DNA from: Paenibacillus agricola
GTDB lineage: Bacteria > Bacillota > Bacilli > Paenibacillales > NBRC-103111
Reading direction: 5' to 3'
Assembly (NCBI RefSeq): GCF_011440305.1
Contig: NZ_JAAOIW010000003.1
Coordinates: 489,577-553,576, forward strand
Length of the DNA: 64,000 bases
Program-made: the position numbers and the translations under genes
In this document: in pieces, positions 26,306 through 33,873 of the stretch
How the letters are laid out: each line of letters opens with the position of its first letter
How positions within the stretch are numbered: position 1 is the stretch's first letter
Notes under the pieces: model-generated
What the model was told of the DNA's origin: nothing
The model's input: the letters and a program-made list of their open reading frames with translations, nothing else
The model's database searches: none

Positions 26306-27250
26306 TCAAACGATTGTTTCATACTCCGTAAACGGGTCTGCAATATCGATACAGTGGGCTTCCGTATCGCTCGCTCCCACATATAGCACAGCGCGGCTAT
26401 TCACTTTTCGCACTAAGCCGCCGCTGAAGATCACATCCACCAAATCGGGACGCTTGGCAGGGCCGTCAGGAAAATCGCTTCTCGTCGCGATGATTTTTAC
26501 TGGCGATTTCTCCCGCGTCCACGGGTTGAGCACAAAGGACATCGCATGGTAATGCAGCTGCCCGGCTTCATCCGTATAGGAAATGTGCCCCAATACGCCA
26601 AGAAACCCATTGCTTAGTAAATGAATTTCATTGGCTCCTCCCCACTCATCCTTCAGGAATTGGTCACGAAACAACGGAGCTTTAATAATCGACGTTTCCG
26701 ATAAATCCTCAAACGACTCCAGTATGCTAAAGCCGATGACCGCCCTGGTGCCTTCAATCCCAAACGGCCTTGAAAAAACACCGATCGTCCCATCATTTAA
26801 TTCAGTTAAACGGATATCCTTCATATTCCAGGGACCTGATGTGGCATGCACAAGCTCATGCAGGTTTTTGCCGCGATAGAGCACAGTTTTCCACCCTACA
26901 ATCGCCCGCGTAAGCTCGGAATCAAAAAATAATTGAACCCCGCCTAAAATCCATTCCCCATTGATTCTCGTAATAAATGGATCTTGAAGCTGAAACTTAG
27001 GCAAGTCCAGCTTAGGTGTCCATACCTCATCCTTGCAAATAAAAAAAATAATTTCGGATTCCTCCGAGTTACGTTCTTCAACGCGACCGGCTATATACAG
27101 CTCGCCCTCATTAAAAAAAGGAGCCGTGATATTATAAACATCACGACCTCCAACTCCTTCAAAATGTAGCTTCTTACCTTTTTTCTCAGCGGGTTCATAT
27201 TCAAGCAGTAATTCTTTGCAGGTTTTCGTTCTCCATTCCAGTTTCATCAT
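26306..27250 (-). CDS. DUF1861-like beta-propeller, related to GH130/GH43-type glycosidases
   Basis: The product has 314 residues and is the last gene of a four-gene operon. It has repeated propeller-blade motifs: 'DVYNITAPFFNEGELYIAGR', 'VEERNSEESEIIFF', 'QDPFITRINGEWILGGVQ', 'MKDIRLTELNDGTIGVFSRP', and 'WGGANEIHLLSNGFLGVLGH'. The 'YNxTAPF... GRVExRxSE' pattern is the one I associate with DUF1861, a family of unknown function in the five-bladed propeller superfamily that includes mannoside phosphorylases (GH130). An action on mannosides is inferred from the ManC and glycosyltransferase neighbours. I cannot point to catalytic residues with confidence. There is no signal peptide, so it acts in the cytosol. 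Confidence 0.75.
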   Translation of the reverse strand: MMKLEWRTKTCKELLLEYEPAEKKGKKLHFEGVGGRDVYNITAPFFNEGELYIAGRVEERNSEESEIIFFICKDEVWTPKLDLPKFQLQDPFITRINGEWILGGVQLFFDSELTRAIVGWKTVLYRGKNLHELVHATSGPWNMKDIRLTELNDGTIGVFSRPFGIEGTRAVIGFSILESFEDLSETSIIKAPLFRDQFLKDEWGGANEIHLLSNGFLGVLGHISYTDEAGQLHYHAMSFVLNPWTREKSPVKIIATRSDFPDGPAKRPDLVDVIFSGGLVRKVNSRAVLYVGASDTEAHCIDIADPFTEYETIV

Positions 27251-27280
27251 GATGGTATATTCAGCCTTTCTTAGGTTTTC

Positions 27281-28363
27281 TTAGGTGTATTCCTGCATGC
27301 CTTTTTCTTTAAGCATTTTGACAATTTCTTTAACCTCTTGTGCTTTGTCTTTGGCGCAAATAAGCAGGGCATCCTTTGTATCCGCAATGATTAAACCGTC
27401 GATACCGATGGTCGTAATTAATCGCTTTTCTCCATATATAATGGAATTCCGCGTTTCGATACCCAAGTAGCTAGCTTTGACAATATTACCATATTCATCA
27501 GGAGGAAATATCGCTCCAAGGGCATCCCAGCTTCCAATATCATTCCATCCAAAATCGCCAACCAAGACTACAACCTCATCACAGCGTTCCAAAATACCGT
27601 AATCGATCGAAATATTTTGCAGTAAGGGATAGATGTCATTGATCATTTCTTCTTCGCGGTCTGTGCCTATATAATCCATTAGAGGAAGCATAGTTTTATA
27701 AAGCCGCGGGAGAAACCTTTGGAAATTGTCGAGAATGCTTGAGGTTTTCCATATGAACATCCCGCTGTTCCATAAATAATTGCCGGACTCCAGGTACGAT
27801 TGTGCCTTTGCAAAGTTAGGCTTTTCCACAAATTCCGCTACCTCAAAAACGTTGCAGGGCTTGGTCATAATCGGATCGTTATTGCAGGAGATATAGCCGT
27901 AGCCCGTCGACGGAAAGGTTGGCTTAATGCCAATCGTGACGATCTTGCCCGTTTCCATTGCAATATTGCAGGCCTCGTCCAATGTTTTCCTAAATCTATC
28001 CTCCTCGGTAATATGGTGATCGGAAGGAAATACGACCATCAGGGAGTCACCGTGGTTTTTTTCAATAAATAAGGCAGCCAGCAAAATACTTGCTGCCGTA
28101 TTTTTGGCGACAGGCTCCACTAAAATATTGCTGGATTGCACACTTGTATGCATGACGCTTTCGAGCAGCACAGCCTGCGAGCGATTGGTCACTACGATCG
28201 TATTTTCCATCGGGATGACGCCATTAAAGCGTTCAATCGTATCATTAAGCATAATATCGTTGCCGCTAATATTCAGCAGCTGCTTCGGCATTTCTTGTCT
28301 TGATAAGGGCCAGAATCGGGTGCCGCCGCCGCCGGCCAGGATCGTTGCGAATCTATTCATCAT
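27281..28363 (-). CDS. manC: Mannose-1-phosphate guanylyltransferase (second copy)
   Basis: The product has 360 residues with 'TILAGGGGTRFWPLSRQEMP' (signature with FWP), 'VVFPSDHHITEEDRF', 'FVEKPNFAKAQ', 'NYLWNSGMFIWK' and 'FGWNDIGSWDALG'. It covers only the guanylyltransferase domain and would make GDP-mannose. The start overlaps the end of the toroid gene by 11 nt. It is clearly a diverged paralogue of the copy at 6.5 kb, each embedded in its own glycosyltransferase locus, suggesting separate regulated pools of GDP-mannose. Confidence 0.92.
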   Translation of the reverse strand: MMNRFATILAGGGGTRFWPLSRQEMPKQLLNISGNDIMLNDTIERFNGVIPMENTIVVTNRSQAVLLESVMHTSVQSSNILVEPVAKNTAASILLAALFIEKNHGDSLMVVFPSDHHITEEDRFRKTLDEACNIAMETGKIVTIGIKPTFPSTGYGYISCNNDPIMTKPCNVFEVAEFVEKPNFAKAQSYLESGNYLWNSGMFIWKTSSILDNFQRFLPRLYKTMLPLMDYIGTDREEEMINDIYPLLQNISIDYGILERCDEVVVLVGDFGWNDIGSWDALGAIFPPDEYGNIVKASYLGIETRNSIIYGEKRLITTIGIDGLIIADTKDALLICAKDKAQEVKEIVKMLKEKGMQEYT

Positions 28364-29450
28364 GCATCACCAAATGAGCCATACAATAAGAGACGATGTT
28401 CTCAGAGCCTTGATTCAAATTTAAGCCAAGTGCATGGATCCCATCATAGCAGCCGCCCGACTCGGCATCAATTAAGGATTCATTTCGCGAATTTCGCCCG
28501 TGGAACCAATCATAGCACAAGGAGGCTTGATTATAATAAGTGCGTATGCCAAGCGTCTTATAGGCTTCGAGACAGGCATACAGCATTTCGCAGGCCTCTA
28601 TAGGCTGCTCATCATATAAGGCGGCTTCACCGCCACGTTCCAGCCAGCCATGGCTGCCGATTGGCTTAAAGTAGCCTTCCTTAGAAAAGGTGAGAGATCC
28701 CAGAAAATCCAGGCTTTCCTTCGCCGTTTGGCGAAGCTCTTCATTGTGGGATAACCGCGCGGCTTTGAATAGCGCCCATGGCAGCATAGCGTTGCCATAG
28801 GTAATGCTTTGTTCAAACCAATGCCAGTCTTCCCCTCGGTTATACTTATACATCGTTTGCAGTCGATTAGCCAATTCCTCGACCATGGAGGCGATCTTCG
28901 CCTGCGGCAGGAAATCCGGGTCTGCTTTTTCCTTGCTCGGATAAGGGAATGTATAGGCTAAGGCTTGCTGCGTCTCCAGCATAGAAGTTAAGCCAATAAT
29001 GGTGTAAGCCATTGCTCGCGGAGACTGCAAGCCTAGCACATGGGGAAGCGCTTGGTTGATCATATATCGACATGTATTTTGCAGGTTATGAGGTACAGAG
29101 GCTTCTGAAAGTGTAAATCCAAGTGCCCATATACAACGCCCCAAGCAATCCTCCGACCCGGCTTTCTCAATAAATAGGCGATGGTAATCCATAAAATTTC
29201 TAAAGCTTCCGTCCACATTTTGCGCATGGTGGACAAAGGACAAATACGTGTGGATAAGATCCAACGAAGCTTTATCCTTCCGGCTTGTATACAGCATAAC
29301 TGCAACAATCAAAGCCCTTGCATTATCGTCAGAAGTATAACCTTTGGAACGGTCCGGTATACCGAACTTCGTATGCTGAAAAATGCCAGTATCATCCGTT
29401 AAACGGTGCAAATAATCCGCTAACAGCGGTTTGCTTTTCAATTTTTCCAT
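28353..29450 (-). CDS. Alpha/alpha-toroid glycosidase-like protein of the mannoside operon
   Basis: The product has 365 residues. It is almost all helical with repeated helix-pair motifs: 'FGIPDRSKGYTSDDNARALI', 'CLGRCIWALGFTLSEA', 'SPRAMAYTIIGLTSML', 'HWFEQSITYGNAMLPWALF' and 'EACEMLYACLEAYKTLG'. This suggests an (alpha/alpha)6 barrel like those of several glycoside hydrolases. I do not recognise a characterised family. The start codon overlaps the stop of the preceding glycosyltransferase (TAATG), and manC overlaps its own end, so it is stoichiometrically tied to both. Hydrolase, lyase or acceptor-binding roles are all open. Confidence 0.75.
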   Translation of the reverse strand: MEKLKSKPLLADYLHRLTDDTGIFQHTKFGIPDRSKGYTSDDNARALIVAVMLYTSRKDKASLDLIHTYLSFVHHAQNVDGSFRNFMDYHRLFIEKAGSEDCLGRCIWALGFTLSEASVPHNLQNTCRYMINQALPHVLGLQSPRAMAYTIIGLTSMLETQQALAYTFPYPSKEKADPDFLPQAKIASMVEELANRLQTMYKYNRGEDWHWFEQSITYGNAMLPWALFKAARLSHNEELRQTAKESLDFLGSLTFSKEGYFKPIGSHGWLERGGEAALYDEQPIEACEMLYACLEAYKTLGIRTYYNQASLCYDWFHGRNSRNESLIDAESGGCYDGIHALGLNLNQGSENIVSYCMAHLVMHDE

Positions 29451-30631
29451 TACACTGCGCTCCCTTTTAGGTCGTAGCTGCCCGCAATCGTTTCACGGAA
29501 AAGCACCGCGTATGACTTGGCCACTTCGCTCCACATCATCGTACTCCCCAGGGCGAGCGTCTTTTTTTCCATCTCAGCTTTCAATTCAGGATGATCCAGG
29601 ATGTTCAAGATATGCGCTTCTAATGATGTGGAGTCATGAAAATCCGCTAACAGCCCTCTGCCGTCAGCCAGCATTTCCACAGCGTAACGGTAAGGAGTCG
29701 AAATAACGACCCTGCCATAACCAATTCCGTATGCGAGCGTCCCACTGACAGCTTGATCCTTACCCAAATAAGGCGTCAAGTAAATATCCGATAAGACCAG
29801 AGATTGCACGACCTCCTCTTGGGTTAAATGCTTGTCGACAAAAAGCACATTACGCCCAAGGCCTAACATAGCTACCAGCTCCGTCAGCTTTTGTCTGTAG
29901 ACTTCCCCAACCTCTTGTTTGACAACCGGATGAGTTTTGCCCCAAATGATATAAAGCGCTTCAGGATGCTTTGCCACTACGCCGCGCATGGCCTCAATCG
30001 CATATTCGATCCCTTTACCCGGACTTAAAAATCCAAAGGTCGAAAGAATTTGTCGATCGGTATACCCGTATCGCGCTTTTAACTCGATTCTCGACTCGGT
30101 ATCAACCATAGGAACCCCATGATGGTACATGGCAATTTTTTCACGTGCTATGCCGTAAACCTCATGCAGGTCCTGCACTTTATTTTGCACCATAGTGACG
30201 GCCTTAAAGCTCAGCTCGGCAAGCCGCTTCATGATCATGCACTGCTTGGGACTCGGTTTGGATAACACTGTGTGGAAAATAACAATAAAGGGGATTTTCA
30301 GCTTTTCAGCCAAATCAAGCACATATTCACCACTTTCGCCTCCGTAGATGCCAAATTCATGCTGAATGACTAGGAGATCTATAGTGGAATGATTCAGCTC
30401 CGTCGCTGTTTTGTGATAATCCGACCGATTATGCTGGCCAATCTGCCCCATTACCTGGCTGCCATAAGCATACGACTTGTTATTGTTAACCGCGATAATG
30501 AAGGGTGTATGGAAATCAGGGATCTGTTCGATCTCATCCATCATATCCTGTGAAAAAGTGGCCAAGCCACACTCCCTGGGTAAACTGGTTCCCAAAAAAG
30601 CTACATGAAGCTTATTTAAACTGCTAGTCAT
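29450..30631 (-). CDS. Family-4 glycosyltransferase of the mannoside operon
   Basis: The ATG at 30631 is chosen because GGGAGG lies 7 nt upstream. The product has 393 residues. The N-terminus 'HVAFLGTSLPRECGLATFSQ' is a GT-B acceptor-side loop. 'LLVIQHEFGIYGGESGEYV' follows, then the donor domain 'ILSTFGFLSPGKGIEYAIEA' and 'SDIYLTPYLGKDQAVSGTLA' with 'YGIGYGRVVIS', which replaces the usual EX7E layout. Since the operon also encodes ManC, GDP-mannose is the likely donor. It leads the four-gene operon. I expect a cytosolic enzyme. Other hexose donors cannot be excluded. Confidence 0.85.
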   Translation of the reverse strand: MTSSLNKLHVAFLGTSLPRECGLATFSQDMMDEIEQIPDFHTPFIIAVNNNKSYAYGSQVMGQIGQHNRSDYHKTATELNHSTIDLLVIQHEFGIYGGESGEYVLDLAEKLKIPFIVIFHTVLSKPSPKQCMIMKRLAELSFKAVTMVQNKVQDLHEVYGIAREKIAMYHHGVPMVDTESRIELKARYGYTDRQILSTFGFLSPGKGIEYAIEAMRGVVAKHPEALYIIWGKTHPVVKQEVGEVYRQKLTELVAMLGLGRNVLFVDKHLTQEEVVQSLVLSDIYLTPYLGKDQAVSGTLAYGIGYGRVVISTPYRYAVEMLADGRGLLADFHDSTSLEAHILNILDHPELKAEMEKKTLALGSTMMWSEVAKSYAVLFRETIAGSYDLKGSAV

Positions 30632-30673
30632 GTAAAAACCTCCCATTTTAATTAATTTATTACATGAAGTAAT

Positions 30674-30705
30674 AAAAAAAAGAAATAAAGATAGTTCTTT
30701 ATTTC
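30674..30705 (-). promoter_or_regulatory. A/T-rich terminator-like hairpin in the mannoside operon leader
   Basis: On the minus strand GAAATAAAGA / TCTTTATTTC is a perfect 10-bp stem with a 4-nt loop, followed at once by eight T residues, 43 nt before the first start codon. It has the shape of a weak intrinsic terminator inside a 5' leader. Confidence 0.5.
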
Positions 30706-30809
30706 CTCATTCACCTATATGCTCTTGGCTAAACCACAACATCAGCTTTTGCTGCAAATTGCACTTGTTCTCCGCACTTATCCGCTCAATTAACCTTAGT
30801 ATGAGCTTT

Positions 30810-30823
30810 TTTGACTTGTCAAA
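30810..30823. promoter_or_regulatory. 14-bp palindrome between divergent operons
   Basis: TTTGACTTGTCAAA is a perfect dyad. Read on the minus strand it includes a TTGACA -35-like box toward the mannoside operon, and it lies 25 nt upstream of the rplY -35. It is a candidate operator for both directions. Confidence 0.4.
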
Positions 30824-30847
30824 TGATTCCATTTTGCAGCCTTAAGT

Positions 30848-30875
30848 TTGACAAGCAAGGAACTTGTGTTAAAAT
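30848..30875 (+). promoter_or_regulatory. SigmaA-type promoter of rplY
   Basis: TTGACA (30848-30853), 16-bp spacer, TAAAAT (30870-30875). The start point would be near 30882, leaving a leader of about 140 nt. Confidence 0.6.
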
Positions 30876-30907
30876 TAACATATAACAAGAAAATATAGTC
30901 GTGTAGC

Positions 30908-30944
30908 GGGCTGATTAGACATGTTGCTAATCAGTCCTTTTTAT
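30908..30944 (+). promoter_or_regulatory. Attenuator-like terminator in the rplY leader
   Basis: GGGCTGATTAG / CTAATCAGTCC forms an 11-bp stem with one G-U pair and an 8-nt loop, followed by TTTTTATT. It lies between the promoter and the coding sequence, about 80 nt before the start, and has no gene of its own to terminate. Confidence 0.65.
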
Positions 30945-31023
30945 TGTATGTGAGATATCTTTCATATATAACTCTTTACCTATTTATAACTCTTTTCCCA
31001 TTCGATTAGGAGGCAAATCATTT

Positions 31024-31617
31024 ATGAGTAATTCTATCCAGTTAAAAGAACGGGTACACCTGACTAAAGCGCAAATCGGTTCACTAAGAAAAGAAGGTCA
31101 AATTCCAGCTATTGTCTATGGTAAAGAAATCGGTAGTATTTCTGTCGTTGTCGAAGAAAAAGCAATACTTGCTACCATTAAACATAACCAACGTGCCATT
31201 CTAAATGCAGAAATTCCTGGTCAAGGGACGAAACCGGTATTGATTAAAAACATTCAAAGAGATACGATGACCAAGAAAATTGTTCATATCGATTTTTATC
31301 AATTGAATATGAATGTCACGATGGATTCCAAAGTAACGATCCACTTCACTGGCGACCCCGTTGGCGTTAAAGAAGGTGGCATACTTCAAGTTGAATTATA
31401 TGAAGTTGACGTCCGTTGTATGCCCGATAAGCTAATTAGCTCATTCGAAGCTGATATTAGCGGCCTGGGAATTGGTGACCATTTGCTCGTTTCCGATCTT
31501 ACCTTCCTTGAAGGTATTGAGGTTCTAACCGATCCTGCTACCATGCTTGTCCAAATCTCACAGCCTAATGCTGAAGAAGAAGAAGTAGCAGAAACCGAAA
31601 CGGTTGTAGTAGCTTAA
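31024..31617 (+). CDS. rplY: Ribosomal protein bL25/general stress protein Ctc
   Basis: The product has 197 residues. The N-terminal 5S-rRNA-binding bL25 domain shows 'SLRKEGQIPAIVYGKEIGSI' and 'IQRDTMTKKIVHIDFYQLNM'. The C-terminal TL5/Ctc beta-domain shows 'VTIHFTGDPVGVKEGGILQV' and 'ISGLGIGDHLLVSDLTFLEG'. The tail is very acidic (EEEEVAETETVVVA), as in Ctc proteins. It binds 5S rRNA in the large subunit and is stress-induced in Bacillus. It is a single gene with its own promoter, a terminator-like structure in the leader, and a strong 3' terminator. RBS AGGAGG is 10 nt upstream. Confidence 0.95.
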   Translation: MSNSIQLKERVHLTKAQIGSLRKEGQIPAIVYGKEIGSISVVVEEKAILATIKHNQRAILNAEIPGQGTKPVLIKNIQRDTMTKKIVHIDFYQLNMNVTMDSKVTIHFTGDPVGVKEGGILQVELYEVDVRCMPDKLISSFEADISGLGIGDHLLVSDLTFLEGIEVLTDPATMLVQISQPNAEEEEVAETETVVVA

Positions 31618-31633
31618 GCTATTTAACCCATAC

Positions 31634-31684
31634 AAAGAAGCCAGCGCATCCACTATCAAGTGAATCTGCTGGCTTCTTTTTGTT
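31634..31684 (+). terminator. Terminator of rplY
   Basis: AAAGAAGCCAGC / GCTGGCTTCTTT, a perfect 12-bp stem with a 22-nt loop, is followed by TTG and TTTT. Confidence 0.85.
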
Positions 31685-31785
31685 TTACTTGTACCGACGG
31701 GACGAAAACAGGCATAGTATGTAATCCCATCTCGTACGCCCGTAGCAGCCCACAACTGCTTAGTCCTTCTAATCGATGACTAGCC

Positions 31786-32037
31786 CTAATGGATAACTAA
31801 TCCTAAGGATTCGGCTCTTCGCAGCGAGTCTGCGGTAAATTTGTTCTTTTTATATTTCTTTTCCAGCTCTTCCTTACTCAGCGGTATCCATCTGAAATCT
31901 TTATTGATGTAAATCATGACTTTGGTGCCCCAATCGACGTGGATCGTCCGGTTGGTTACCTTTTTAATGAGGCCAATCTTGGAGACGGCAAAACCAATCG
32001 TATCGATACAATATTTGTCCAGCAGGTTGTTGTTCAT
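31786..32037 (-). CDS. Hypothetical protein, 83 residues
   Basis: I do not recognise the family. The protein is basic and soluble (MNNNLLDKYCIDTIGFAVS, then HVDWGTKVMIYINKDFRWIP, then EELEKKYKKN). The layout, with an Asp-Trp-Gly turn and a Lys-rich helix near the end, resembles a small RNA- or DNA-binding beta-barrel, but that is only an impression. An AGGAGAGG box lies about 16 nt before the ATG, further than usual. It stands alone on the minus strand between rplY and the FtsW-like gene. The coding pattern supports a real gene. Confidence 0.6.
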   Translation of the reverse strand: MNNNLLDKYCIDTIGFAVSKIGLIKKVTNRTIHVDWGTKVMIYINKDFRWIPLSKEELEKKYKKNKFTADSLRRAESLGLVIH

Positions 32038-32113
32038 CTTCGGTTTAATCTTCCTCTCCTACATTTATCGTTAAGTCATTATACCATGCAATCCCGCTAG
32101 CCAGCCTCTTATT

Positions 32114-33424
32114 CTAGCTTATTTCTAAATTCTCAGGGAAACGGGCGATGTCTTTTTGCCGATAGACCCCTAATATGATGCCTACAGCTGCCATCTGTAT
32201 AAGAGTGAGAGTGCCTCCATGGCTTATAAAAGGGAGACTTAAAGAGAAAAAAGGCAGTATCCCGAGTGGCATTAGCATACTCCAAACGAACTGGATCGCA
32301 AAAACAGCAAGCAGTCCCTTCACGATTAATTTTCCATATGGCTCCTTTACTCTTCTGGCTGTGCCGGCCAAACGTATCAGGAACAATAGAGATATGAACC
32401 ATAACACAATCCCTGTCACCCAGCCCAAGCTATAAATCATGTATGAAAACAGCATTTCGTTTTGAATACCAGGCAAGGCTTGTCTCGATACGGCAAATCC
32501 TTGTCCCCACCATCCACCAGCTTGGATCGCTTCTAATGATTGCACTATCGTGTAACCGGAGTCCATAGGATCGCTGTAAGGATTCAAAAACGAGCGGAGC
32601 CGCTCGATTTTATGGGGGGAACTCCATACATCAAGCAGATTTAGCACCACAAAAGAAGCAAGCCCGTACCCAAGAAATTGTTTATTGCCCTTGCGGATCG
32701 AGAAAAGCAATACAACAAAGCCTGCTGTATAAATAAACATAGAGGCATTAGCATGGCCCTTTTGATACAAGAGGAACGGAATCACTACATACATCGCCAG
32801 CTTCACCAAAAAATGCTGTTGCTTCCATTTGGACATCATAATGCCGGCCAGGAAAACAATAAGCAAATAGGGAGAGGCGGATAAAAAATTAATCGTTGTA
32901 GAGCCTATCCTCAGAAAAGGTGCGCCATTAACCTGCTGTCCGAATAACAGCACCCAGCCCATAACCAGCAAGGTGAGACGATAGAAATGCCAGGAGAAGG
33001 GGAGCAGCTTCCGATAATCCCATAACCTTAGTGCAAGCATCACACATACACCGATACCTGAATAGACGACCTTGCTCAAAAAAGTACCATTGGTTCTATT
33101 AGGATCTGCCAGCTCTACAGCATACATAGCCAACATGCCCAAAGCAACGAACAAAGCGATAAATCCCAGCAAGCTCCATTCAATCCGTGGCTTATGTACT
33201 TTGTGAAGTTGATTGCCGATGTCTACAGCGCTTCCCATATCCAAAATGGCCTTGTCGATCGCCACCGCCTGTTCGACGCCTGCCGCCAAGTATTCATCAA
33301 TCTTGTCAGCAAGATGGCTTTCCAGCTCAAGCTTGATATCGCGGTGTGCTGCCTTGGCTTGAACAGGCTTGCAAACCTCATTCAGAAACTGGCGTACCTG
33401 CTCATGGTGTCGGAATCTGCTCAT
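32114..33424 (-). CDS. FtsW/RodA/SpoVE-like membrane protein with N-terminal HAAS domain
   Basis: The ATG at 33424 is chosen because GGGGAGGGG lies just upstream and because homology begins there. Residues 1-80 form a soluble HAAS/permease-prefix domain ('LELESHLADKIDEYLAAGVE', 'AIDKAILDMGSAVDIG'). After it come about ten hydrophobic helices with SEDS-like motifs ('MDSGYTIVQSLEAIQAGGWW' then 'GQGF', and 'LPFISHGGTLTLIQMAAVGI'). SEDS proteins polymerise peptidoglycan or flip precursors; the key Asp region is not clear by eye, so activity is uncertain. The gene overlaps padR by 23 nt, a usual arrangement for HAAS proteins regulated by PadR. Confidence 0.85.
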   Translation of the reverse strand: MSRFRHHEQVRQFLNEVCKPVQAKAAHRDIKLELESHLADKIDEYLAAGVEQAVAIDKAILDMGSAVDIGNQLHKVHKPRIEWSLLGFIALFVALGMLAMYAVELADPNRTNGTFLSKVVYSGIGVCVMLALRLWDYRKLLPFSWHFYRLTLLVMGWVLLFGQQVNGAPFLRIGSTTINFLSASPYLLIVFLAGIMMSKWKQQHFLVKLAMYVVIPFLLYQKGHANASMFIYTAGFVVLLFSIRKGNKQFLGYGLASFVVLNLLDVWSSPHKIERLRSFLNPYSDPMDSGYTIVQSLEAIQAGGWWGQGFAVSRQALPGIQNEMLFSYMIYSLGWVTGIVLWFISLLFLIRLAGTARRVKEPYGKLIVKGLLAVFAIQFVWSMLMPLGILPFFSLSLPFISHGGTLTLIQMAAVGIILGVYRQKDIARFPENLEIS

Positions 33425-33752
33425 CCTTGCCCCTCCCCATAACACGATCAACTGCCGTACGGAATACGCCCCATTCTTTTTGCTTGTCCTGCAAATGCAG
33501 CCTCCCGTGACCTGTAATCCGGTAATATTTTCTTTTGCGGGCTTCCTGCTCGCTCCAATAGGATTCGACCATCGCTTCAGCTTCCAAAGCATGAAGAATA
33601 GGGTACAAGGTTCCTTCCTTAAAAGAGAAAATACCATTAGAATGACTCTCAATTTCTTTGGTCATTTCGTAACCATACATTTCCTTCTGCTCCAAAAGCT
33701 TAAGAATTAGCATAACCGTACTGCCTTTCATCAGTTCCTTGTTAATCTTCAT
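33402..33752 (-). CDS. PadR-family transcriptional regulator
   Basis: The product has 116 residues. The PadR winged helix shows 'MLILKLLEQKEMYGYEMTKE', 'GTLYPILHALEAEAMVESYW' and 'RKRKYYRITGHGRLHL'. PadR repressors bind a dyad operator in their own promoter and usually control the next gene. It starts with AAGGAGGG at good spacing. It overlaps the FtsW-like gene and is co-transcribed with it, so it probably senses cell-envelope or antimicrobial stress. The upstream region 33753-33860 is AT-rich but I cannot fix an operator. Confidence 0.92.
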   Translation of the reverse strand: MKINKELMKGSTVMLILKLLEQKEMYGYEMTKEIESHSNGIFSFKEGTLYPILHALEAEAMVESYWSEQEARKRKYYRITGHGRLHLQDKQKEWGVFRTAVDRVMGRGKDEQIPTP

Positions 33753-33873
33753 GGCTATCCCTCCTTAGAGTTTTCGCAGAAAACTTGCTTCGTAAGCATT
33801 TCTACAGACATCGATATTCTATGCATCGTTTATCTAGGTAATTATAAAGAAGCAAGCTTATCCTGTCAATCGC

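Noticed and set aside
33425-33652. Longer N-terminus for the FtsW-like protein
   Set aside because: It would overlap padR almost fully and reads as an out-of-frame copy of it; the RBS GGGGAGGGG precedes the ATG at 33424.
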